The position numbers and the translations under genes are program-made. Below the pieces are notes generated by a model, which made no database searches, was not told the origin of the DNA, and worked only from the letters and a program-made list of their open reading frames with translations. DNA of 64,000 nucleotides from the NCBI GenBank assembly GCA_900470285.1, contig UCAG01000012.1, forward strand, positions 124,001-188,000, in the 5' to 3' direction. The DNA comes from Hyphomicrobiales bacterium (GTDB taxonomy: Bacteria; Pseudomonadota; Alphaproteobacteria; Rhizobiales; Rhizobiaceae). This document shows, one piece after another, positions 29,747-36,561 of the stretch. How positions within the stretch are numbered: the stretch's first letter is position 1; each line of letters opens with the position of its first letter.

Positions 29747-31740
29747 TATTGTACCCTCTTAAACATAGTTGCACTTCCGCGTGAACAGTTACCTAATGCT
29801 TCCCATGTACCGATGTCAGGCGATGTCATAGTGGAGAAGGTTAACGCTTCAGCACCGTTAGGAAGTAAGTTAGCTACCTGAATTTGGTTGCCACCGACCC
29901 ACGTGCCAGCGTTTACGTTACCGCTGTTTACACGAGCCAGAATGCAGCAACCGATAGGATACCGTTCCGCAATCATGTATACAGCGGTCTGGTTCTTGCC
30001 TTCCTGGACCGCCCAAGCTTGAGCGCGGCGTTCAATCTGGGCGCTGATAGCCTCAAAGGCGTAGTGACTTCCCCATAGCTCCCACTTAGCGCCCCCCGGG
30101 TTTCCATCTTCGTAAAACGCACCACGGGGGGTCTTCAATGCTGCTGGGATTTCTAAATCACCGCTAATAGGGTTGAAAAACAAAGCCCTTCCTAAAGCCC
30201 CATCAGCATTGACATGAGTAAGGCAGAATGTGTTGGCGTTCCCATCCTGACCGTTCAACACCCCCACAGACCAATGACCTACATACGCGTTGGCGCTGTT
30301 GTACGAAATCTTCACTACCGGAGCATACGAGCTTCCTGAGTGGTTAACCCATGAAGTGAATGGTGCTCCGCGTGTACGCATGTCGACAAACGAGCCGCCG
30401 TGCGTGTTTGCGAAGAACGAACTGCCACCAGAGGCAGTTGCTGCGGCTCCGTTTATCGTTCCGGTCGCTTGCCCGCCGGAGAGATTAAGCTTACCGCCTA
30501 TTGCATCAGCAATCGCACCAGTAGCCGCCATTTGCGATTCTGTTTTGTTGGCCACATTGCCGAGGCCAACATCACTGCTAACCAAGGCAACTGCGCCAGT
30601 TTTGCCTGCAACGCTCGTAACCGTATTGACCTGTGCCCCCGCCTCAATACCGGCCAGCTTATTCGCCTCTGCTGTGGTATAGCCCTGATAGCCTGAGGCA
30701 TGGGTGATTGTCAGTGTACCTGAGCCAGTAACAGGCGAACCAGATACAGCAAAACCCGTGGGAGCTGATAAGCCAACGGAGGTAACAGTCCCTGCTCCGG
30801 CAACAGTACCCCATGCACCATCACCGCGGAGGAAGGTTGCTGCTGACGGGGTGCCTGTTGCTGAGATATCGGCAACTACAATGTTGTTCTTTGCGGCCAA
30901 ACTGCCAAGTGTTGGCTTGCCGTTCAGATCGGCATAATTTCCAGAAGTTGCCACCGCTGCCAGAGCGGGCGTTTTATCAGCATCAGCTGGTATCCCCGCC
31001 AATTTATTGGCTTCCGCCGTTGTATAGCCACGGTATCCGGCAGCATATGAGATAGCAAATGTGCCTGCTGTGGTAATTGGTGCGCCTGCAACAGCCAGCC
31101 CCGCCGGAACAGTAACGGCAACCGAAGTAACCGTGCCGGTATTGGCAGTCGCACCGGCAGCAATGCCGTTTAGCTTGGTCTTATCACCGGATGACATCAG
31201 CCCGTCACTCATCACCGTCGCAATACCAGGCGTTTTATCAGCATCTGCGGGAATACCAGCAAGTTTTGAACTCATCGCCGTGGTAAAGGCCGCAGTCGTA
31301 GCGTCCAGAACCGCTTTATTACTGTGCGTGTGTCTCGCAGCCGTATTCGCAATAATCTCGGTTTCTCTCGCTATCGGAACCGCGCTGACATCATCAGAAC
31401 TCAGCGTAATAGCCCGACCAGATTTTCCATTGATTGTTTGCACCGCCGTATCCGCCAGCGCCAGACTTGAAAGCGATGTGGAGCTGAGAGCAAAAATGCG
31501 ATTTGCAGCCAGCGTACCGCCACCGGTTAAACCATCTCCCGCCACCAGGTTAAGAGTTGGCTGAACCGCAGTATCTGCTAATGCTCCCTGAGCAGCAGTT
31601 GCAAAATAAGAAACATCTTTAGACGCTGCTGAGCCAAGAGAAGCAGGCGTAGCCGCTACATCAGTGCGTACACCAGCCTCAACTTCTGCTTTGGTCGCAG
31701 ATGGTATTTCAAACGAATGTGTATGATAAGGAACAGCCAT
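29746..31740 (-). CDS. Phage tail fibre protein
   Basis: A 664-residue protein of low complexity, with many Ala, Thr and Gly and repeated units of the form TTAEANKLAGIPADADK (at least four, residues about 150-370). The C-terminal end (about 540-664) looks like a receptor-binding head. Repeats like these form trimeric shafts. It recognises the host surface and is a likely fast-evolving gene. Confidence 0.82.
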   Translation of the reverse strand: MAVPYHTHSFEIPSATKAEVEAGVRTDVAATPASLGSAASKDVSYFATAAQGALADTAVQPTLNLVAGDGLTGGGTLAANRIFALSSTSLSSLALADTAVQTINGKSGRAITLSSDDVSAVPIARETEIIANTAARHTHSNKAVLDATTAAFTTAMSSKLAGIPADADKTPGIATVMSDGLMSSGDKTKLNGIAAGATANTGTVTSVAVTVPAGLAVAGAPITTAGTFAISYAAGYRGYTTAEANKLAGIPADADKTPALAAVATSGNYADLNGKPTLGSLAAKNNIVVADISATGTPSAATFLRGDGAWGTVAGAGTVTSVGLSAPTGFAVSGSPVTGSGTLTITHASGYQGYTTAEANKLAGIEAGAQVNTVTSVAGKTGAVALVSSDVGLGNVANKTESQMAATGAIADAIGGKLNLSGGQATGTINGAAATASGGSSFFANTHGGSFVDMRTRGAPFTSWVNHSGSSYAPVVKISYNSANAYVGHWSVGVLNGQDGNANTFCLTHVNADGALGRALFFNPISGDLEIPAALKTPRGAFYEDGNPGGAKWELWGSHYAFEAISAQIERRAQAWAVQEGKNQTAVYMIAERYPIGCCILARVNSGNVNAGTWVGGNQIQVANLLPNGAEALTFSTMTSPDIGTWEALGNCSRGSATMFKRVQ

Positions 31741-31742
31741 CG

Positions 31743-31886
31743 TTAGCCCTCCGTAGGTGGATTTGCAGCCGCAAGCAGTTCTGCCAGTGAGACATGCACC
31801 AGCTTGCCATTGGCATAAATCACGACCCTGATTTTAGATTTGTCTTTGATGCTACCGATTGCGGACGGGAGAACTGTTTGAGCCAT
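31743..31886 (-). CDS. Small phage tail-region protein
   Basis: A 47-residue frame (MAQTVLPSAIGSIKDKSKI to NPPTEG) fills the gap between the collar-type fibre and the large fibre. It shares its first base with the stop of the upstream gene and its end sits by the next start. Coupling and tight packing support it. No known family. Confidence 0.65.
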   Translation of the reverse strand: MAQTVLPSAIGSIKDKSKIRVVIYANGKLVHVSLAELLAAANPPTEG

Positions 31887-32851
31887 CAGTATTTCACCAT
31901 CACAAACACAGTGTTGTTGATTGGGCGGGTTTCACTGCCGCCATCCTCACCTGTCGTACCGCTGACCGCATGAGTGTGACTGCCGGCGGGATCGGTCGTG
32001 CTTGACCAGCTCAGATTGAGGTTCGCACCGCCGAGCGTTGGACGGCTGCCACCTTGGTCGGAATACTGGTGACCTCGGATTGTAAACCCATGAGAATGCT
32101 CTCCGGCCTGACTTGTTGTTGCGGAGAAAGAATGGGTATGTTTCTTATTCTGACTGTCCTGTTGCGTACCAAAGACACGCCCGCTGTCTACTCCGCGCCC
32201 GTCATCCCAGCCACGCATGAAAGTCCCGCGCCAGTCAGGAATTTGAAATGTTGTCGACCCGTCACCAGCCCCGAAACGGGTGCCAATGATATTAAACAAC
32301 GCGGCATAATCTGTGCGTGAGATTGTCCGCCCGTTACAATACAAGTATCCGGGCAGATCGACAGGCGCAGCCATGATTTCATACGAGCCAACCGGTTTGA
32401 AAGACACTGTCGGGTTCAGCAACAGCCATCCGCCAGCATTGCCATCCAGCGCAGATGAGTAAATCGCCTCATAGATACCGTTAGCGGTGATATTGCCCGT
32501 TGAAAGCTGCACAACACCGGCATTCACCGACATGCGGAATACCGGTTTCGCCCCGACTGAATTAACATTGAGCGTAGCAGTACCGGTATTTGTATTGGTT
32601 GCTCTGAAGGCAATTCGAATGCCATCCACATAGGAGCTGAACGGGCTTTTCGCAGCAAAGGTAAGCACATTGGATGTTCCAGCTGTTACTGTCACAGCGC
32701 CAAGGTCAGACACCAGCTCCCGCACACGCTGCATCATAGACCGCGCCGAGTTGTTCACCGTCGAGGGCGGTTGCCCTTCCTGCCAGTTGATATTGTCGTC
32801 CGAGTTAGCATTTGTCGCTGCAAGGAGCGACCAATCATAGATACTGCTCAA
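31886..32851 (-). CDS. Tail fibre protein with phage tail-collar domain
   Basis: A 321-residue protein. The C-terminal half holds the collar-type domain: GSYEIMAAPVDLPGYLYCNG, then FGAGDGSTTFQIPDWRGTFM and the histidine repeats HTHSF, HSHGF and HTHAV. These knob domains are metal-binding tips in many phage fibres. It overlaps the next upstream gene by four bases. Confidence 0.88.
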   Translation of the reverse strand: MSSIYDWSLLAATNANSDDNINWQEGQPPSTVNNSARSMMQRVRELVSDLGAVTVTAGTSNVLTFAAKSPFSSYVDGIRIAFRATNTNTGTATLNVNSVGAKPVFRMSVNAGVVQLSTGNITANGIYEAIYSSALDGNAGGWLLLNPTVSFKPVGSYEIMAAPVDLPGYLYCNGRTISRTDYAALFNIIGTRFGAGDGSTTFQIPDWRGTFMRGWDDGRGVDSGRVFGTQQDSQNKKHTHSFSATTSQAGEHSHGFTIRGHQYSDQGGSRPTLGGANLNLSWSSTTDPAGSHTHAVSGTTGEDGGSETRPINNTVFVMVKY

Positions 32852-33144
32852 CGCACACCTCCCTTGCCATTATTCAGAAGACTTGCGACATAGTTCGCCA
32901 ATGCATCACCGGAGTTACTGCCAAACTGTGGCTGAGCAGGCTGCCCGCCAGCATTTTGCCCTGCACCGCTGTCACCTGTTCCGAACATCTTCCCGATACT
33001 CTGAATTCCTTGCAGCGCATTCCCAAGACCTGTGAGACCGTTAATAGAACCATTGGCCAAACCACCGGTCAGGCCGCTGGCAAGCCCGCCAGATGCTGCA
33101 CCGGTTGCAGCGCCACCTAATAGTCCTGCACCAAGACTAGCCAT
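32848..33144 (-). CDS. Glycine-rich phage virion protein
   Basis: A 98-residue, Gly/Ala-rich protein with GLLGGAATGAASGGLASGL and a C-terminal motif SGDALANYVASLLNNGK. The same C-terminal theme (ALSNYVRSLLGRK) ends the preceding gene product, so the two may share a binding partner. Probably a small structural or ejected protein. Confidence 0.65.
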   Translation of the reverse strand: MASLGAGLLGGAATGAASGGLASGLTGGLANGSINGLTGLGNALQGIQSIGKMFGTGDSGAGQNAGGQPAQPQFGSNSGDALANYVASLLNNGKGGVR

Positions 33145-33946
33145 TCGCTACCTTCCTTCCTAAAAGAGACCGTACATAATTTGATAAAGCTGTTGCCTGT
33201 TGGGATGTTGGCCCTTGAATAGGTGCCATCTGCATTGGCGGAGGCGGCGCTGGCTGCTCCCCTGCGCCAACCGACATAGAACCGAACATCTGCCCAACTC
33301 CGTCGAGATAATTCCCTTTTGCAATCTGTGAGACACCGCCCATGAAACTTGGCTGCGCGGCAGATTGAGCTGTTGTATTGGGGGCGAATGCACTCATGAT
33401 GCCGGTCTGTTGCTTGTCGCCAACAGTAATAGGCTCTCCCATAGGTGGCGCAGGAGTTCCACTTTGCTGAGGCGGTGACGGTGACTGCGAGGCAATTTGC
33501 GAGCCTATTCCGCCATATGCATTAGTGAGCCAACTTGGCGCGTTCTTGCCAGCCCCACCGGCTCCCCACACTCCCGGAGTGCCAAACCCCACATGCATTG
33601 ACCCGGGCTGCATATAGCCTTGCCCTGCACCAAATCCGGTAATGCCTGCCTGCTTCCCCTGCCGGACAATATCCTGAAATATCGGCAGGTCATTCGGGTT
33701 AGCCCAATCAAGCTTTCGCCCGTCTTTGTAGAAAAAAACATCCGCCGCGTTGCCGTGGTCGTGACGGACGGAGCCTACACGAGCACCGCCTGTCCCCTCC
33801 GCAGGCTGCCCGCCTGAAAATACCTCCATAGACACACCCATCTGAGGCAAGATCCCACCAAAAGCAGATTGCAGTTGCGGGCTTAAAGGGAGATTGCGCG
33901 TTGCGCCTTGGTTTGCGTAGCGTAACCACGCAGGGCTTTGGGTCAT
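33137..33946 (-). CDS. Phage M15-like peptidoglycan peptidase
   Basis: 269 residues from MTQSPAWLRY (site TTGGAGAAACA). The zinc-peptidase pattern is visible: RHDHGNAADVFF (His62, Asp69) and SMHVGFG (His118), with GITGFGAGQGYM between, as in M15/VanY-like D-Ala-D-Ala peptidases. The C-terminal half is Pro/Gln-rich and ends SNYVRSLLGR. A virion enzyme that opens the wall during DNA entry is likely. It overlaps the next gene by eight bases. Confidence 0.78.
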   Translation of the reverse strand: MTQSPAWLRYANQGATRNLPLSPQLQSAFGGILPQMGVSMEVFSGGQPAEGTGGARVGSVRHDHGNAADVFFYKDGRKLDWANPNDLPIFQDIVRQGKQAGITGFGAGQGYMQPGSMHVGFGTPGVWGAGGAGKNAPSWLTNAYGGIGSQIASQSPSPPQQSGTPAPPMGEPITVGDKQQTGIMSAFAPNTTAQSAAQPSFMGGVSQIAKGNYLDGVGQMFGSMSVGAGEQPAPPPPMQMAPIQGPTSQQATALSNYVRSLLGRKVANG

Positions 33947-33956
33947 TGTTTCTCCA

Positions 33957-33982
33957 ATAAAAAAGCCCCGCATAAGCGAGGC
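33957..33982 (-). terminator. Terminator upstream of the M15-like gene
   Basis: On the minus strand GCCTCGC-TTAT-GCGGGGC (33965-33982, one G-T pair) is followed by TTTTTTATT. It ends the inserted accessory region (34.0-36.5 kb) before late transcription resumes. Confidence 0.78.
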
Positions 33983-34019
33983 TGTGAAACTGAGATAACG
34001 GTAACAATCATCTATATAT

Positions 34020-34077
34020 GTATCATGAAATGATACGACACTCTTGACTTCCTCTTATGTATCACGTATTGATACAT
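34020..34077 (+). promoter_or_regulatory. higBA promoter with two inverted-repeat operators
   Basis: GTATCAT-GAA-ATGATAC (34020-34036) and ATGTATCA-CGTAT-TGATACAT (34057-34077) share the half-site TGATAC. A -35 TTGACT (34044-34049) and a -10 TATTGA (34067-34072), 17 bp apart, lie between and within them. This fits repression by the HigA antitoxin, alone or with HigB. Confidence 0.75.
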
Positions 34078-34094
34078 CCATAGGGAGTTAAGTT

Positions 34095-34376
34095 GTGATC
34101 CGATCTTATAAAGACAACCTGACGAAGACCGTAGCAAGCGGCAAAGCGCCAAAAGGCTTTCCGGCAGATTTATTAAGACCGGTAATTCGCAAACTCACTA
34201 TGCTCGAAAATGCAGTTCAACTCGATGATCTGCGATCTCCTCCGGGCAATCGGCTCGAGGCGTTAAAAGGGGATCGTCAAGGCCAGCATTCCATTCGTAT
34301 TAACGACCAATGGCGCATCTGCTTTATCTGGACTGACGCAGGCGCTGAAGAAGTCGAAATTGTTGATTACCACTGA
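34095..34376 (+). CDS. higB: HigB-family toxin (RelE superfamily)
   Basis: A 93-residue protein that starts with GTG after TAGGGAG. It shows the HigB layout: an N-terminal helix, LRPVIRKLTMLENA, then PPGNRLEALKGDRQGQHSIRIND and QWRICFIWTD. HigB toxins are ribosome-dependent mRNA endonucleases. Toxin precedes antitoxin, which is typical of higBA. Confidence 0.92.
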   Translation: MIRSYKDNLTKTVASGKAPKGFPADLLRPVIRKLTMLENAVQLDDLRSPPGNRLEALKGDRQGQHSIRINDQWRICFIWTDAGAEEVEIVDYH

Positions 34377-34387
34377 AAGGGATAACC

Positions 34388-34684
34388 ATGACCAGCATAT
34401 TGCCTCCGGTACATCCCGGCGAAATCCTTCGGGAAGAATACCTTATTCCGCTCGGCATGAGCGCCGGCGCGCTCGCTAAGAACCTGCATGTTCCGCGCAC
34501 TCGTATTGAGAGGCTGGCAACCGAGCAGACTGCCGTAACACCAGACACAGCACTCCGCCTTGCTAAGTTCTTCAAAACAACACCTGAGTTCTGGATGAAT
34601 ATGCAGGCGAGTTATGACCTTAAAACACAGGCACCGGCACTAGCCGCCGAGCTGGCGGCAATTTCGGAGTTGCAAGCAGCCTGA
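34388..34684 (+). CDS. higA: HigA-family antitoxin
   Basis: A 98-residue XRE-type DNA-binding antitoxin (PPVHPGEILREEYLIPLGMS, then FFKTTPEFWMNMQASYDLK), typical of HigA. It should neutralise HigB and repress the promoter. It begins eleven bases after higB. Confidence 0.94.
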   Translation: MTSILPPVHPGEILREEYLIPLGMSAGALAKNLHVPRTRIERLATEQTAVTPDTALRLAKFFKTTPEFWMNMQASYDLKTQAPALAAELAAISELQAA

Positions 34685-34696
34685 CACTTATAAGAA

Positions 34697-34716
34697 AAGG
34701 CGGCTTGAGCCGCCTT
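34697..34716. terminator. Bidirectional terminator-like hairpin
   Basis: AAGGCGGC-TTGA-GCCGCCTT lies between the higA stop and the convergent hydrolase stop. T-runs are minimal, but the position and symmetry fit. Confidence 0.7.
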
Positions 34717-34724
34717 CATGAGAC

Positions 34725-35555
34725 CTAAATTGCAGTTAGTATTTCCGTGGCATGGGTCCATAAAATGGCGCTGCCGTGGCCTTCAATCTGCATCAGTTTT
34801 GCGCCGGTAATACGCGAAGCGAGAATAGCGCCATGATCCGGGGAATGAACGGGGCTCATATCCTCAAGACCATACCACAGATACACGGGGCAATTGATAT
34901 CTTCCACGCGAAACGGCCATGCAGCGGATGCGAGGACAGTATCGCGAGCATATCCGGCTGCCCCTTGACGAAACCCTTGAGCTAAAGCTTCACGATATGC
35001 TGGTGCGAAATCATCACGAGCATAAATCTCACGGTCTTTATTTCCACTCATAGTCTCGATCATTTGCCAAAGCCATTCAGCCGATGCGCTTCCCGCAATC
35101 TCCCGCTCTAAACCTGCAGGATCATTTTCTGCATACTGAACAAATCCGCTAATCTGTTCTGAGAGCAATGCTTTTACTTCAGGGTAGGCTAGTTCATCAG
35201 TACCCGAGACAGCGGTTACGCTACTTGCAATACCATGAGCACCAAGTGCCAGAGCAAAAACAGCTCCTTGTGAAAATCCAATGACAGGAGCAGTATCGCA
35301 GCCAAAGCTCTTTAAAAGCTCCGCAATATCTTTAGCCCAACTTTCAAAATTCTTTTCGCGATGCTCGTCAGATCCCCCAAGACCAGGACGATCAACTGAT
35401 ATAATGCGAAGGGACAGCCGCTCAGCTGCGTCACTCCCAAAAGGAAGAGCTCCTGCCATTCCGGCTCCCGGACAAAAGACGACAACTCGCCCGTCTCTTG
35501 CTCCCCACTCACTCCATGCTAATTTACGACCTGTTGTCGTTTTGAACTCAAACAT
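34725..35555 (-). CDS. Alpha/beta hydrolase
   Basis: A 276-residue protein with the fold's landmarks: nucleophile Ser95 in VIGFSQGAVF, oxyanion region CPGAGMAGA, a probable acid in YGLEDMSPVH and His in IEGHGSAILW. There is no signal peptide. The substrate is unknown. It is a chromosomal-looking gene carried as cargo in the tail region of the prophage. Confidence 0.85.
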   Translation of the reverse strand: MFEFKTTTGRKLAWSEWGARDGRVVVFCPGAGMAGALPFGSDAAERLSLRIISVDRPGLGGSDEHREKNFESWAKDIAELLKSFGCDTAPVIGFSQGAVFALALGAHGIASSVTAVSGTDELAYPEVKALLSEQISGFVQYAENDPAGLEREIAGSASAEWLWQMIETMSGNKDREIYARDDFAPAYREALAQGFRQGAAGYARDTVLASAAWPFRVEDINCPVYLWYGLEDMSPVHSPDHGAILASRITGAKLMQIEGHGSAILWTHATEILTAI

Positions 35556-35669
35556 AAAACACCTGCAATTATTATTTTGTAATAATAACAGTTAGTTATA
35601 TTTTGACAATCAATTCTCAGCTGTCTCAATTTAGAGAATATTATACCCGCTTATGAAGATTTATTTACC

Positions 35670-35698
35670 CGACCTTTCCGCCCGTGCCGGTAAAGTGC
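35670..35698. repeat. 29-bp direct repeat, copy 1
   Basis: These 29 bases recur at 36283-36311 with 27 of 29 identical (core TTTCCGCCCGTGCC). The two copies bracket the secreted-protein gene 35730-36185. Confidence 0.8.
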
Positions 35699-35729
35699 GA
35701 CTGTCAAAAAGCTCCCCTCTCAACTGATG

Positions 35730-36185
35730 TTACTTTTTTTGCTGCGCTTTGACTTGCAGAACAATATTACCGCGATCCAACTCAGAAACGACTATCTCAG
35801 CAGGAGCCTGTGGCTTCAAACGGAAAATTTTAGCACCAACTCTCTGATAGATCTGATCAGGAGTTTCAGGCTTGCCAATACATTTCGAAACGAAAGCCGC
35901 AACCGCTTTCACCGTCGTATCTTCCAGCACGCACGACCAGCTGACCGAAGAGACGTTCGTGCGCAGAACCACACGGCAAGAATGACTACCGGTTAATGTG
36001 AGCTTTGACGGGTAAACATCCACGTCCTGTGGTGGCACATCGGTTGCAATATTCTTGAAGTTTATCTTCGATTCATTGATGACCTGCTTCAATTTGGAGC
36101 AATCTTTCCGGGCATCCAAAGCATAGGCCGAGCTGGATGCAAGAACCAAAACCGATACAAATGCGGATGTAAATAAAGATTTCAT
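35730..36185 (-). CDS. Predicted secreted protein, prophage cargo
   Basis: A 151-residue protein from MKSLFTSAFV (site GGAGG). A signal peptide ends near AYA (about residue 22). The mature part has three or four cysteines that could form disulphides and a C-terminal FRLKPQAPAEIVVSELDRGN strand region. Not recognised. Probably periplasmic, and bracketed by 29-bp repeats. Confidence 0.7.
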   Translation of the reverse strand: MKSLFTSAFVSVLVLASSSAYALDARKDCSKLKQVINESKINFKNIATDVPPQDVDVYPSKLTLTGSHSCRVVLRTNVSSVSWSCVLEDTTVKAVAAFVSKCIGKPETPDQIYQRVGAKIFRLKPQAPAEIVVSELDRGNIVLQVKAQQKK

Positions 36186-36282
36186 GAGAGCCTCCGAATA
36201 ACTGAGGCATAAACGATTGGAACCGGTCAAACAATCATGTTATTGCCGGCCACCTGATCGGCAACAATAAGGTTGCCCCTCT

Positions 36283-36311
36283 CGACTTTTCCGCCCGTGC
36301 CAGTAAAGTGC
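36283..36311. repeat. 29-bp direct repeat, copy 2
   Basis: This matches 35670-35698 at 27 of 29 positions and lies directly before the small plus-strand gene at 36316. Confidence 0.8.
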
Positions 36312-36315
36312 TCTT

Positions 36316-36561
36316 ATGCAAATAGATCACGACCCTAAAACCATCGAACACATTCCCAACGAAAAACGCCCTCCGAAATGGATTTGGAAGGCGGCTTGGG
36401 CTGTTGTTGCTTTGTTTTGGGTCTTGCAATGGCGCGATGGCTTCGATTGGGAAAACATCGCGCTTGGTGGTTTAACAGTCGGCATATTGGTTGCATGGGC
36501 TATGGAAAGAACTGGCGGCGAAATTCCCGCCTCATGGCGTAGCAAGCCGCCCCGACAATAA
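36316..36561 (+). CDS. Small membrane protein (putative)
   Basis: An 81-residue frame with two hydrophobic stretches (WKAAWAVVALFWVLQW and GLTVGILVAWAM). It overlaps the end of the convergent ejection-protein gene by 30 bases. The ribosome binding site is weak, so the gene is uncertain; hydrophobic composition and direction (opposite to the late genes) are in its favour. Confidence 0.5.
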   Translation: MQIDHDPKTIEHIPNEKRPPKWIWKAAWAVVALFWVLQWRDGFDWENIALGGLTVGILVAWAMERTGGEIPASWRSKPPRQ

